From positions 4,966,238 through 5,030,237 of the forward strand of contig NZ_LGQW01000015.1 in assembly GCF_003116035.1 (NCBI RefSeq): DNA of 64,000 nt, in the 5' to 3' direction. This stretch comes from Azospirillum sp. TSH64. GTDB lineage: Bacteria; Pseudomonadota; Alphaproteobacteria; Azospirillales; Azospirillaceae. Shown one piece after another: positions 41,612-50,819 of this stretch. The first letter of the stretch is position 1; each line of letters starts with the position of its first letter. The notes beneath the pieces are model-generated. The model had not been told where the DNA came from. It saw only the letters and a program-made list of their open reading frames with translations, and did no database searches. Made by a program: the position numbers and the translations under genes.

Positions 41612-42886
41612 TCACTGGATGCGGTCGAGCGCCTTGTAATACAGCCCGACCAGCGGCAGGAACCAGGGCTTGCCGAAATGGCCGGGGACGGCGGGCCAGG
41701 ACAGGCCCTTCAGCGGGTTCCGGTCCTCGCGTCCCAGGATCGCGTCGGCCATGGTCATGCCGAGATGGGTCGACAGCTGCGCCCCATGGCCGGAATAGCC
41801 CATGGCGTACCACAGCCCGTCCTGGTAGCCGGCGCGCGGGTAGCGGTCGCTGGTCATGTCCACCAGACCGCCCCAGCAATAGTCGATGTCGATGCTGGCG
41901 ATCTGCGGGAAGATGCGCGCGAGGCTCGCGCGCAGGATCGCCCCGCTCTTGGCGTCGGACTGCTGGTCGGATGTCGCCGAGAAGCGGGCGCGACCACCGA
42001 AGATCAGCCGCCGGTCGGGCGACAGGCGGAAGTAGTTGCCGATGTTCATCGACGTGACATAGGTGCGGTTGCCCGGCACCACCGATGCGATCTCGCCGTC
42101 GCTGAGCGGGCGGGTGGCGATGATGAAGCTGCCGACCGAGATGATGCGGCGGCGGAAATGGCTGAAATTCGGCGTGGTGTAGGCACCGGTGGCGACCAGC
42201 ACCTCCTTGGCGGTGACCGTGCCGCGCGGCGTGGTCAGCGTGTGGCGGTCGCCCGTACGGGCGATGGCGCCGACCGGCGCGTTTTCGACCAGCACCGCGC
42301 CGTGCCGTTTGGCGGCGTCGGCCAGCCCGACCACGAAGCGGCCCATATGCATCATGGCGCTCTTGCGCGACAGCATCGCACCGAAGAAGGGCGAGCCGAC
42401 CTCTCCCTTCAGCTCTTCGGCGGTCAGCAGGGCCGTGTCGGGATCGACCTCGCGATGCACCACCTCGAAGTTGCGGGCGATGGCGTCGAAATGCGCCGGC
42501 TTGGAGGCCAGCTTCAGCTTGCCGGCGCGGCGGAAGCTGCAGTCGATCCCCTCTTCGGCGATCAACGCCTCCAGCGTGTCGATGGATTGGTCGAAGGCGC
42601 GGTAGAGGGCGACGGCGCGCTCCGTCCCCAGCGCGGTCTTGGCGGCGATGAAGCTGTGCGCCAAGCCGTTGTTGAGGTGGCCGCCGTTGCGCCCCGAAGC
42701 GCCGCCGCCGACGCGGTCCGCCTCCAGCACGATCACCCGCGCCCCGGCCTTGGCGAGCTGGCGGGCGGCACCCAGGCCGGTGAACCCCCCTCCGACGATG
42801 GCGACGTCGTAATGGCCCTCGACGGTTCCTTCGGCCCCGCCTGTGAAGGCCGGAGCGGTGTCGTGCCAGTAGGAGACGAATTTCAT
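41612..42886 (-). CDS. FAD-dependent amine/amino-acid oxidase, PuuB/OrdL-like
   Basis: A 424-aa flavoprotein of the DAO fold. YDVAIVGGGFTGLGAARQLAKAGARVIVLEADRVGGGASGRNGGHLNNGLA is the PuuB-type FAD site. VLVATGAYTTPNFSHFRRRIISVGSFIIATRPL and IDYCWGGLVDMTSDRYPRAG... GYSGHGAQLSTHLGMTMADAILG are typical of gamma-glutamylputrescine or similar oxidases. The short N-terminal KFVSYWHDTAPAF also fits. It lies 47 bases after the type II HAD gene with AAGGA as ribosome site. Likely role: oxidative deamination of an amine; the exact substrate is open. Confidence 0.84.
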   Translation of the reverse strand: MKFVSYWHDTAPAFTGGAEGTVEGHYDVAIVGGGFTGLGAARQLAKAGARVIVLEADRVGGGASGRNGGHLNNGLAHSFIAAKTALGTERAVALYRAFDQSIDTLEALIAEEGIDCSFRRAGKLKLASKPAHFDAIARNFEVVHREVDPDTALLTAEELKGEVGSPFFGAMLSRKSAMMHMGRFVVGLADAAKRHGAVLVENAPVGAIARTGDRHTLTTPRGTVTAKEVLVATGAYTTPNFSHFRRRIISVGSFIIATRPLSDGEIASVVPGNRTYVTSMNIGNYFRLSPDRRLIFGGRARFSATSDQQSDAKSGAILRASLARIFPQIASIDIDYCWGGLVDMTSDRYPRAGYQDGLWYAMGYSGHGAQLSTHLGMTMADAILGREDRNPLKGLSWPAVPGHFGKPWFLPLVGLYYKALDRIQ

Positions 42887-42933
42887 GACCTGGGTCCTTG
42901 TCGTTGCAGCCCGAACCTTGAAAGTTCCGCCCC

Positions 42934-43602
42934 TTACAGACCGACCACGCCGGGCAGCCCGGAGATGTCGGAAATCTCGACATAGCCGTAATAGGGGTTG
43001 GCCGGCTCGTGGCCGCGGTTGACCCACACCTTGTTGCGGATCCCCAGATCGTGCGCCGACATCAGGTCGTAGCGGAAGGAGGAGGAGCAGTGCAGGATGT
43101 CTTCCGGCCCGCAGCCGAGCATGTCGAACATGTATTCGAACGCCTGGAAGCGCGGCTTGTAGGCCTGCGCCTGTTCGGCGGTGTAGACGGCGTGGAAGGG
43201 CGCGCCCAGCTTCGCCACGTTCGACGGAATCTGGTCGTTCATCGCGTTCGACAGGATGACCAGCGGGATTTCCTTGGCGACCTTGGCCAGGCCGGCCGGC
43301 ACGTCGGCATGCGGACCCCAGGTGGGAACCCGCTCGTAGACCATGCGCGCATCCTCGTCGCGGAAGACGACGTTGTTGCGCTTGCAGCTGCGCTCCAGCG
43401 AATTGTGCACGACCTCGGCATAGGGCTTCCAGGCGCCCATGATCTCGTCAAGACGGTAGGCGGCGAAGTTTTTGATGAACTCCGTCATCCGCGTCTCGTC
43501 GAGGATCGACCCGTACAGGTCGCGCGCCGCTTCGGCCATCTGAAAGTTGATCAGCGTGCCGTGGCAATCGAAGGTGACGTATTTCGGCCGGAACTGGCTC
43601 AT
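42934..43602 (-). CDS. HAD-superfamily hydrolase, haloacid dehalogenase type II (copy 1)
   Basis: A 222-aa HAD hydrolase. Nucleophile Asp lies in YVTFDCHGTLINF near residue 11, the second motif Ser/Asn in PLVILSNAMND, Lys in QAQAYKPRFQAFEYMFDML and a late acidic/Tyr segment in HCSSSFRYDLMSAHDLGI. This is the type II 2-haloacid dehalogenase pattern, but homologues in amine-catabolic clusters probably act on other substrates. The ATG after AAGGA is chosen; the frame is open far upstream. It is co-transcribed with the PuuB-like oxidase. Confidence 0.82.
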   Translation of the reverse strand: MSQFRPKYVTFDCHGTLINFQMAEAARDLYGSILDETRMTEFIKNFAAYRLDEIMGAWKPYAEVVHNSLERSCKRNNVVFRDEDARMVYERVPTWGPHADVPAGLAKVAKEIPLVILSNAMNDQIPSNVAKLGAPFHAVYTAEQAQAYKPRFQAFEYMFDMLGCGPEDILHCSSSFRYDLMSAHDLGIRNKVWVNRGHEPANPYYGYVEISDISGLPGVVGL

Positions 43603-43976
43603 GGCTGCATCCTTGGGATGGAACGACGTGGGAGGGGGCGAATTGGAGTGAGCCGAATTGGCGATAAGACGCCGCCGGCCCTGCCCCATGATCCTACCGT
43701 CGCCGTGAAGCCGGGCCTGACCGAATTGCCCGGCGCGAAAGCACAAAGTTTCGTTTCCGTCTCGGCCCTCAGCATTTGGTTGGGGGCGGAACGGCGCCGG
43801 GGCGCCCGGAACGGGGGATGGATGCCCCGTCCGCCGGTTCGTCCGCCATCCTCGCGGCATAAGATGCGGCGGGCTGCCGGAGCAAAGGTGAAAGATGTCG
43901 CGGCGGGTATCGCCTTCAGACAAACGTCCGGGGCCGCTGCGCACACTCTTGGAGGCAGAGGGTGAAAGGACTGCCC
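43603..43976. other. Divergent intergenic region, HAD hydrolase / GNAT
   Basis: About 370 bases between divergent start codons. It should hold two promoters, but I find no convincing hexamer pair, operator dyad or small gene. Two ribosome sites lie at its right edge (GGAGG and AAGGA) serving alternative starts of the GNAT gene. Confidence 0.4.
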
Positions 43977-44846
43977 ATGAACAAGAATACGGTTCCCAAG
44001 AGAGCGGTCGACTGCACGGCCTTCGAGCCCAAGCATCTGGGCGATGCGCTCGCCCTGTCGCGGCAGGCGCAATGGCCGCACCGGCTGGAAGACTGGTCGC
44101 TGCTCCTGTCGCTGAGCCGGGGGCTGGTCGCCGTGGATGCCGGGTCGGGCCGATTGGTCGGCACCGTCCTGATGACGCCCTATGGCGAGGATGCCGCCAC
44201 CATCAACATGGTCATCGTCGACGAGGGCTGGCGCGGGCAGGGCCTCGGCCGCCGCCTGATGGACGAGGCGATGGCGCTGGCGGACGGCCGCCCCCTGCGC
44301 CTCGTCGCCACCAGCGAGGGGCTGCCGCTCTATGAAAAGCTGGGCTTCCGCGAGGTCGGCACCGTCCTCCAGCACCAGGGCGAAGCCGGTCCGGTTCCGC
44401 CGGTGACGGCGGAGGACGTCGCCCCGGCCGGCACCGACGAGCTTGCGGCCATCGCCGCGCTCGACCGACAGGCCTTCGGCGCCGACCGCCGCCCGCTGCT
44501 GGAGCGCATCGCCGGGGTCGGGTCCTTCACGCTGCTGCGCCGGAACGGCGCCCCCGCCGGTTTCGCCGGTTTGCGCGATTTCGGCCGCGGGCAAGTCGTG
44601 GGCCCGGTGGTCGCCCCCGACGCGGACGGCGCCAAGGCCCTGATCGGCCCGATCCTCGCGGCGCATCCGGGCAAATTCCTGCGGGTGGACACCACCGCCG
44701 ACACCGGCCTCGCCCCATGGCTGGCCGATTGCGGTCTGCGTCATGTCGGCGGCGGCATCGCCATGCGCCGCCCGGCGCCAGCGACAGCCGCCGCGTCACC
44801 CGCCCCCGTATCGACTTTCGCGCTCGCCAGCCAGGCACTCGGCTGA
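43977..44846 (+). CDS. Double-GNAT-type N-acetyltransferase (copy 2)
   Basis: A 289-aa protein with the same two-part layout as the minus-strand copy near 34 kb. The first GNAT domain has PHRLEDWSLLLSLSRGLVAVDAGSGRLVGTVLMTPYGEDAATINMVIVDEGWRGQGLGRRLMDEAMAL, with a clear acetyl-CoA motif RGQGLGRRL, and LYEKLGFREVGTVLQHQGEA. The second half has ALDRQAFGADRRPLLERI and GLRDFGRGQVVGPVVAPDADGAKALI. Both copies end in ALA[ST]QALG. A GTG start 15 bases upstream with GGAGG is nearly as good. It lies 13 bases before a class III transaminase gene. Confidence 0.82.
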   Translation: MNKNTVPKRAVDCTAFEPKHLGDALALSRQAQWPHRLEDWSLLLSLSRGLVAVDAGSGRLVGTVLMTPYGEDAATINMVIVDEGWRGQGLGRRLMDEAMALADGRPLRLVATSEGLPLYEKLGFREVGTVLQHQGEAGPVPPVTAEDVAPAGTDELAAIAALDRQAFGADRRPLLERIAGVGSFTLLRRNGAPAGFAGLRDFGRGQVVGPVVAPDADGAKALIGPILAAHPGKFLRVDTTADTGLAPWLADCGLRHVGGGIAMRRPAPATAAASPAPVSTFALASQALG

Positions 44847-44859
44847 TCCGGAGAGGACC

Positions 44860-46236
44860 ATGCTCAGCAATTCCCTGATCGAACTCGACCGTGCCCATCT
44901 GGTCCATCCCGTCGCCTCGTACCGCGGCCATGAGAAGGCCGGCGTCCGGGTGATCGCCTCCGGCGCCGGGGCGACGATCACCGACGCAGCCGGCCGCCGG
45001 CTGGTCGACGGTTTCGCCGGCCTGTGGTGCGTCAACGCCGGCTACGGTCAGCAGAGCCTCATCGACGCCGCCACCCGCCAGATGCAGGAACTGCCCTATG
45101 CCACCGGCTATTTCGGGCTGGGCAGCGAACCGGCGATCCGTCTGGCCGCAGCACTCGCCGAACGGGCGCCCGGCGACCTGAACCATGTCTATTTCACGCT
45201 CGGCGGGTCGGACGCGGTGGACAGCACCATCCGCTTCATCCGCTATTACTGGCAGGCCAAGGGCCAGCCGCAGCGCGACCAGTTCATCTCCATCGAGCAG
45301 GGCTATCACGGTTCCTCCACCGTCGGGTCGGGCCTGACCGCGCTTCCCGCCTTCCATGCCGGCTTCGGCGTGCCGTTCGACTGGCAGCACAAGATTCCGT
45401 CGCACTACGCCTACCGCAACCCGGTGGGCGACGATGCCGATGCGATCATCGCCGCCTCGCTCGCCGCCCTCGACGCGAAGATCGCCGAGATCGGCGGACC
45501 GGAGCGGGTCGCCGCCTTCTATGCCGAGCCGATCCAGGGATCGGGTGGCGTGCTGGTGCCGCCCGACGGCTGGATGAAGGCGATGTGCGACCGCTGCCGC
45601 AGCCTGGGCATCCTGTTCGTCGCCGACGAGGTCATCACCGGCTTCGGCCGCACCGGCCCGCTGTTCGCCTGTAGCGACGACGGCGTGGTCCCCGACATGA
45701 TGACGACGGCGAAGGGCCTGACCTCGGGCTATGTGCCGATGGGCGCCGTCTTCCTGTCGGACGCGGTGTACGATACCATCGCGGACGCCGCCGGCAGCAG
45801 CGCGGTCGGCCATGGCTACACCTACTCCGCCCACCCCGTCAGTGCCGCGGTGGGGCTGGCGGCCTTGCGCCTGTACGAGGACAGCCTGCTCGCCAACGGC
45901 GCCAGGGCCGGGGCACGGCTGATGGCCGGGCTGCACGCACTGCGCGACCATCCGCTGGTCGGCGATGTGCGCGGGCGCGGCATGCTGGCCGCCATCGAAC
46001 TGGTGGTGGACAAGGAGCGCAAGACCCCCCTGCCCGCCGCCGCCGAGCCCTCGCGCCGGATTTTCGACCGCGCCTGGAACAACGGTCTGGTGATCCGCGC
46101 CTTCGCCAACGGCGTGCTGGGCTATGCCCCGCCGCTCTGCTGCACCGACGAGGACATCGACGCGATCCTGGAGCGGACGGCGCAGACGCTCGACCAGACC
46201 CTGGAGGATCCGGACGTCCGCCGGGCGATGCGCTAG
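44860..46236 (+). CDS. Class III PLP-dependent aminotransferase (omega-amino acid / polyamine type)
   Basis: A 458-aa transaminase. FAGLWCVNAGYGQQSLIDAATRQMQELPY near residue 50, VYFTLGGSDAVDSTIRFIRYYW near 110, ISIEQGYHGSSTVGSGLTA, and LFVADEVITGFGRTGPLFACSDDGVVPDMMTTAKGLTSGYVPMGAV with the PLP Lys in TTAKGLTSGY near 288. The C-terminal GRGMLAAIELVVDKERKTP and YAPPLCCTDEDID are normal. This subgroup transfers amino groups from putrescine-like diamines or beta-alanine-like compounds to pyruvate. The ATG follows CGGAGAGGACC. It shares an operon with the GNAT gene. Confidence 0.88.
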   Translation: MLSNSLIELDRAHLVHPVASYRGHEKAGVRVIASGAGATITDAAGRRLVDGFAGLWCVNAGYGQQSLIDAATRQMQELPYATGYFGLGSEPAIRLAAALAERAPGDLNHVYFTLGGSDAVDSTIRFIRYYWQAKGQPQRDQFISIEQGYHGSSTVGSGLTALPAFHAGFGVPFDWQHKIPSHYAYRNPVGDDADAIIAASLAALDAKIAEIGGPERVAAFYAEPIQGSGGVLVPPDGWMKAMCDRCRSLGILFVADEVITGFGRTGPLFACSDDGVVPDMMTTAKGLTSGYVPMGAVFLSDAVYDTIADAAGSSAVGHGYTYSAHPVSAAVGLAALRLYEDSLLANGARAGARLMAGLHALRDHPLVGDVRGRGMLAAIELVVDKERKTPLPAAAEPSRRIFDRAWNNGLVIRAFANGVLGYAPPLCCTDEDIDAILERTAQTLDQTLEDPDVRRAMR

Positions 46237-46489
46237 ACGAAAAAGGGGGTGTCCGCTGAAAAAACCGCGGATCCCTCCGTATCCAGCATTTTCTGCTGTC
46301 CAGCACTGAAGATTCGGAGACCCCCACCCAACCCTTGGACCACACTGGAGGGGAAGAAGACCGACTCTCCAGGCCAGCTCAAGAGGGACCGGCTCCGAAA
46401 AGACATCCCGGCGGACGTTGCCGCCGGACCTGAAACGCCCCGCCGGACCGGAACGGTTCCCCTGCGGTCCTTGATGAGGAGATGGTGCG
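46237..46489. other. Intergenic region with hairpin before HAD hydrolase 2
   Basis: 253 bases without a gene. CTGGAG (46345-46350) and CTCCAG (46367-46372) can pair into a small hairpin, and TCCGC/GCGGA flank a short A-run just after the transaminase stop. Neither is clearly a terminator or riboswitch. The TTG start downstream has an AGGAG site. Confidence 0.35.
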
Positions 46490-47224
46490 TTGACCAAGAG
46501 TCTGCCGAGCTTCAAATATCTGACCTTCGACGTCGTCGGCACCCTGATCGACTTCGAATCCGGCATCAAGGACTGCCTCGCCGCAATCGCGGCGGAGGCC
46601 GGCACCGAGGTGGACGGCGAGGCGGCGCTGACCCTCTACCGCGAGGCGCGCTACGCCCCGGACGCCGACCTGTTCCCCGACGATCTGGCGCGCGTCTATT
46701 CGGTGATCGCGCCCAAGCTGGGGCTGCCCGCCGGCACGCAGTACGGCGAACGCCTGCGGGAGTCCGCGGCGGTCTGGGCCGGCTTCCCCGACAGCCGGGA
46801 GGCCCTGGCGCGTCTGGCCAAGCGCTACAAGCTGATCGCGATGACCAACGCGCGGCGCTGGGCCTTCACCCATTTCTCCCGCGAGCTGGGCGATCCGTTC
46901 TTTGCCGGCTTCACCGCCGACGACACCGGCGTCGAAAAGCCCGACCCCGCCTTCTTCCAGCAGGTGTTCGACTTCGTCGAGCGCGACGGCGGCAGCAAGG
47001 ACGACATCCTGCACGTCGCCCAGAGCCAGTATCACGACATCGGGGTGTCCCGCCGCCTCGGCATGACCAACTGCTGGATCCAGCGGCGGCACGCCCAGAA
47101 GGGCTATGGCGGCACCATCGAACCCGCCGAGTTCACCGAACCGGATTTCCATTTCCGCTCGATGGCGGAACTGGCTGACGCCGTCGACGCAGCGGCCGCA
47201 GAGCCGAAGACGGCTTCCGCGTAA
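46490..47224 (+). CDS. HAD-superfamily hydrolase, haloacid dehalogenase type II (copy 2)
   Basis: A 244-aa HAD hydrolase. Nucleophile Asp is in YLTFDVVGTLIDFESG near residue 14, motif II in LIAMTNARRWAFTHFSREL, Lys in DTGVEKPDPAFFQQVFDFV and motif III/IV in HVAQSQYHDIGVSRRLGMTNCWI. The TTG start is decided by an AGGAG site about 10 bases before; no ATG is near. It precedes the peptide-type ABC transporter and is a distant relative of the HAD protein at 43 kb, which suggests two related dephosphorylation or dehalogenation steps in the same region. Confidence 0.8.
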   Translation: MTKSLPSFKYLTFDVVGTLIDFESGIKDCLAAIAAEAGTEVDGEAALTLYREARYAPDADLFPDDLARVYSVIAPKLGLPAGTQYGERLRESAAVWAGFPDSREALARLAKRYKLIAMTNARRWAFTHFSRELGDPFFAGFTADDTGVEKPDPAFFQQVFDFVERDGGSKDDILHVAQSQYHDIGVSRRLGMTNCWIQRRHAQKGYGGTIEPAEFTEPDFHFRSMAELADAVDAAAAEPKTASA

Positions 47225-47288
47225 CCGGACCAAACCGGAGCGCGCAAAAAAGAAACGAACGAACAATCCTGAACAGAGTGAGGCAGAC

Positions 47289-48911
47289 ATGATCAAGACG
47301 CCTGAAACCCGGACTCTCCAAAACTGGACCGGTGCCGACGACAGCATGGTCGAAAGCGCCATCCGGCGCGGGGCCAGCCGCCGCGACCTGTTGAAGATGC
47401 TGCTGGCCGGCGGGGTGTCGCTGGCGGCTGCCGACCTCGTCCTGGGCCGCGCCGGCATGGCGCTGGCCGCGACACCGGTGAAGGGCGGCGCGCTGAAGGC
47501 CGCCGGCTGGTCGGCCTCGACCGCCGACACGCTGGATCCGGCCAAGGCATCGCTGTCCACCGATTATGTCCGCTGCTGCGCCTTCTACAACCGCCTGACC
47601 ACGCTGGACCAGAACGGCATCCCGCAGATGGAGCTGGCCGAGAGCGTGGAATCGGGCGATGCCAAGACTTGGACGATCAAGCTGCGCAAGGGCGTCACCT
47701 TCCACGACGGCAAGTCGCTGACCGCCGACGACGTGGTGTATTCGCTGAAGCGCCACCTCGATCCCGCCGTCGGTTCCAAGGTCGCGAAGATCGCCGCGCA
47801 GATGACGGGGTTCAAGGCCGTCGACAAGACCACCGTCGAGATCGAGCTGGCCAGCCCCAACGCCGATCTGCCGACCATCTTGGCCACCCACCATTTCATG
47901 ATCGTGGCCGACGGCACCACCGACTTCTCCAAGGGCAACGGCACCGGCGCCTTCACCTGCAAGAGCTTCGAGCCGGGCGTGCGCTCCATCGGCCTGCGCA
48001 ACCAGAATTACTGGAAGGGCGGCCCGAACGTCGACTCCTTCGAGTTCTTCGCGATCAGCGACGACAATGCCCGCGTCAACGCGCTGCTGTCCGGCGACAT
48101 CCATCTCGCCGCGTCGATCAACCCGCGCTCGACCCGCCTGGTGGACGGGCAGAAGGGCTTCGTCCTGTCGAAGACGACATCCGGCAACTATACCGACCTG
48201 AATATCCGCCTGGATATGGAGCCGGGCAGCCGCAAGGACTTCGTCGATGGGATGAAGTACATCGTCAACCGCGAGCAGATCGTCAAATCGGCCCTGCGCG
48301 GCTTCGGCGAGGTGGGCAACGACCAGCCGGTCTCGCCCGTCAACCCGTACCACAACGCCGCGCTGAAGCCGAAGGCGTTCGACCCGGAAAAGGCGAAGGC
48401 GCTGTTCAAGAAGGCGGGCGTGCTGGGCCAGTCGATCCCGGTGATCACATCGGATGCCGCCTCGTCGGGCATCGACATGGCGATGGTGATCCAGGCCTCC
48501 GCCGCCGAGATCGGCATGAAGCTCGACGTCCAGCGCGTGCCGTCCGACGGCTATTGGAGCAACTACTGGCTGAAGGCGCCGATCCATTTCGGCAACATCA
48601 ACCCGCGGCCGACGCCGGACATCCTGTTCTCCCTGCTCTACGCCTCCGAAGCGCCGTGGAACGAGAGCAAGTACAAGTCGGAGAAGTTCGACAGGATGAT
48701 GATCGAGGCGCGCGGCATGCTCGACCAGGCCAAGCGCAAGGAGATCTACAACGAGATGCAGGTGATGATCGCCGAAGAGGCCGGCACCATCATCCCCGCC
48801 TACATCTCCAACGTCGACGCCATCAGCGACAAGCTGAAGGGCCTCGCCCCCAGCCCGCTGGGCGGCATGATGGGCTACGCTTTCGCCGAGTATGTCTGGC
48901 TGGCCGCCTGA
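47289..48911 (+). CDS. ABC transporter substrate-binding protein, peptide/opine family 5 (Tat-exported)
   Basis: A 540-aa periplasmic binding protein. The leader has a twin-arginine motif, ASRRDLLKMLLAGGVSLAAADLVLG, with likely cleavage after ALAAT, implying folded export through Tat. Family 5 features: TLDPAKASLSTDYVRCCAFYNRLTTLDQNGIPQMELAESVESGDAKTWTIKLRKGVTFHDGKSLTADDVVYSLKRHLDP, and later FDPEKAKALFKKAG. Ligands may be peptides, opines or polyamine derivatives. It starts the five-gene importer block, with a hairpin between it and the first permease gene. Confidence 0.88.
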   Translation: MIKTPETRTLQNWTGADDSMVESAIRRGASRRDLLKMLLAGGVSLAAADLVLGRAGMALAATPVKGGALKAAGWSASTADTLDPAKASLSTDYVRCCAFYNRLTTLDQNGIPQMELAESVESGDAKTWTIKLRKGVTFHDGKSLTADDVVYSLKRHLDPAVGSKVAKIAAQMTGFKAVDKTTVEIELASPNADLPTILATHHFMIVADGTTDFSKGNGTGAFTCKSFEPGVRSIGLRNQNYWKGGPNVDSFEFFAISDDNARVNALLSGDIHLAASINPRSTRLVDGQKGFVLSKTTSGNYTDLNIRLDMEPGSRKDFVDGMKYIVNREQIVKSALRGFGEVGNDQPVSPVNPYHNAALKPKAFDPEKAKALFKKAGVLGQSIPVITSDAASSGIDMAMVIQASAAEIGMKLDVQRVPSDGYWSNYWLKAPIHFGNINPRPTPDILFSLLYASEAPWNESKYKSEKFDRMMIEARGMLDQAKRKEIYNEMQVMIAEEAGTIIPAYISNVDAISDKLKGLAPSPLGGMMGYAFAEYVWLAA

Positions 48912-48935
48912 TACAGTGGACGGGCGGAACGGGGC

Positions 48936-48960
48936 GGCCGAAGGGCCGGCCCTTCCGGCC
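48936..48960 (+). promoter_or_regulatory. Hairpin between binding-protein and permease genes
   Basis: GGCCGAAGGGCC is followed immediately by GGCCCTTCCGGCC, a near-perfect stem with one bulge. Hairpins here commonly slow 3' decay or attenuate transcription so that the binding protein is made in excess over the permeases. Confidence 0.45.
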
Positions 48961-49017
48961 CGTCGCGGCCCATCCGGGCAACCCCTGCGGGGGCGCCTCA
49001 CCTTGCGGAGGCCAAGC

Positions 49018-49968
49018 ATGACATCACGCGTTCCGTCCCTCATCCTTGGTCGGCTGCTCATCGCACTGGTCACGCTGACGATCGTGTCCTTCGCCGTGTT
49101 CTTCGCCACCACCCTGCTGCCCGGCGACACGGCGACCATCCTGCTGGGGCAGGCGGCGACGCCGGAAGCCGTCGCCGGCCTGCGCACGGCCATGCATCTC
49201 GATGAACCGGCCCTGCTGCGCTTCGTCTACTGGATCGGCGGCCTGTTCCAGGGCGATCTCGGCACCTCCTACGCCAACCATATGCCGGTGGCCACGCTGA
49301 TCTCCGGCCGGCTCGCCAACACCCTCAAGCTGGCCGGGCTGACCACCCTGGTGTCGGTTCCGCTGGCGTTGACGCTGGGCATCACCGCCGCCATGTGGCG
49401 GCGCACGCTCTATGACCGCATCGTCACCATCGCCACCATCGGCGTCATCTCGGTGCCGGAATTCGTGCTGGCGACCCTGGCCGTTCTGGTGTTCGCCGTC
49501 TACCTGAAATGGCTGCCGGCCCTGTCCTTCACCTACAATGTCGACAGCTTTTCCGGCCTGCTGCGGGCCTACGCCATGCCGGTCATCACCCTGACCTTCG
49601 GGGTGTCGGCGCAGATGATCCGCATGACCAGAGCCGCGGTGATCGAGACGCTGAACACGCCCTATGTCGAAATGGCGCTGCTGAAAGGGGCCTCGCGTCC
49701 GCGGATGGTCCTGCGCCACGCCCTGCCCAACGCGCTGGGGCCCATTTCCAACGCGGTCGCCCTGTCGCTCTCCTACCTGCTGGGCGGCGTCATCATCGTC
49801 GAGACGATCTTCAACTATCCGGGCGTCGCCAAGCTGATGGTCGATGCGGTGTCCACCCGCGACCTGCCGCTGATCCAGTCCTGCGCGATGATCTTCTGCT
49901 TCGGGTATCTGATCCTGATCACCACCGCCGACATCGTCGCCATCCTGTCGAACCCGAGGCTCCGATGA
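49018..49968 (+). CDS. ABC transporter permease 1 (DppB-like)
   Basis: A 316-aa inner-membrane permease. LGRLLIALVTLTIVSFAVFFATTLLPGDTATILLGQAATPEAV is the DppB-type N-terminus. The EAA loop reads YVEMALLKGASRPRMVLRHALPNALGPISNAVALSLSYLLGGVIIVETIFNYPGVAKLMVDAV near residue 220-270. The ATG follows GCGGAGGCCAAGC. The stop overlaps the next permease start as ATGA. It forms the channel with permease 2. Confidence 0.9.
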   Translation: MTSRVPSLILGRLLIALVTLTIVSFAVFFATTLLPGDTATILLGQAATPEAVAGLRTAMHLDEPALLRFVYWIGGLFQGDLGTSYANHMPVATLISGRLANTLKLAGLTTLVSVPLALTLGITAAMWRRTLYDRIVTIATIGVISVPEFVLATLAVLVFAVYLKWLPALSFTYNVDSFSGLLRAYAMPVITLTFGVSAQMIRMTRAAVIETLNTPYVEMALLKGASRPRMVLRHALPNALGPISNAVALSLSYLLGGVIIVETIFNYPGVAKLMVDAVSTRDLPLIQSCAMIFCFGYLILITTADIVAILSNPRLR

Positions 49969-50819
49969 AGACAAATTCTTCCACCGGCTCGCTGGCGGCA
50001 TGGTCGGGCTACCGGATCAACCTGGTCGGCCTGACCGCCTTCTCCGTCGTCCTGTTCTGGGCGCTGGTCGCCCTGTTCGCCCCCTACATCACGCCCCATT
50101 CGGTGGGCGAGATGATCGACCTCGATTATTTCGGCCCGATGCGGCCCGGCCTGTGGCTGGGGTCGGACTATCTCGGCCGCGACATGCTGTCCCGCATCAT
50201 CTACGGCGCCCGCTACACTGTCGGCATCTCGCTGGCCGCGGTGTCCATCGCCTGCTTCACCGGCGTGGTGCTGGGCATGACCTCGGCCGTGCTGCGAGGG
50301 CCGGTGGACATGGTGGTCAGCCGCATCCTCGACGCCATGAACTCCATCCCCAGCAAGCTGTTCGGCCTGATGGTGGTCGCGGCGGTGGGCTCGTCCATCC
50401 CCGTTCTGATCCTGACCCTGTCGGTCATCTATGTTCCCGGCGCCTACCGCTTCAGCCGGGCGCTGGCGATCAACATCGACACGATGGACTTCATCATGGT
50501 CGCCCGCATCCGGGGCGAAAGGCTGCCCTATCTGATCGCATCGGAGATCCTGCCCAACATCATCGGCCCGGTGCTGGCCGACCTCGGCCTGCGCTTCGTC
50601 TTCATCGTCCTGCTGCTGTCGGGCCTGTCCTTCCTGGGGCTGGGCGTCCAGCCGCCCTATGCCGACTGGGGGGCGCTGGTGCGCGAGAACATCGGCGGCC
50701 TGCCCTTCGCGGCACCGGCGGTGATCGTGCCGTCGCTGGCCATCGCCACCCTGACCATCAGCGTCAATCTGCTGATCGACAATCTTCCGCAGAAGATCCG
50801 GGACCGGAGTGCTTCCTGA
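49965..50819 (+). CDS. ABC transporter permease 2 (DppC-like)
   Basis: A 284-aa inner-membrane permease. LFAPYITPHSVGEMIDLDYFGPMRPGLWLGSDYLGRDMLSRIIYGARYTVGISLAAVSIACFTGVVLGM is typical of DppC. The EAA loop is IMVARIRGERLPYLIASEILPNIIGPVLADLGLRFVFIVLLLSGLSFLGLGVQPPYADWGALVRENI. Stop and next start share TGATG, so translation of the ATPase is coupled. Confidence 0.9.
   Translation: MKTNSSTGSLAAWSGYRINLVGLTAFSVVLFWALVALFAPYITPHSVGEMIDLDYFGPMRPGLWLGSDYLGRDMLSRIIYGARYTVGISLAAVSIACFTGVVLGMTSAVLRGPVDMVVSRILDAMNSIPSKLFGLMVVAAVGSSIPVLILTLSVIYVPGAYRFSRALAINIDTMDFIMVARIRGERLPYLIASEILPNIIGPVLADLGLRFVFIVLLLSGLSFLGLGVQPPYADWGALVRENIGGLPFAAPAVIVPSLAIATLTISVNLLIDNLPQKIRDRSAS

Noticed and set aside
46237..46489. 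Possible riboswitch in the leader of HAD hydrolase 2
   Set aside because: Only a 6-bp hairpin is evident; no match to glycine or other known riboswitch cores by eye.
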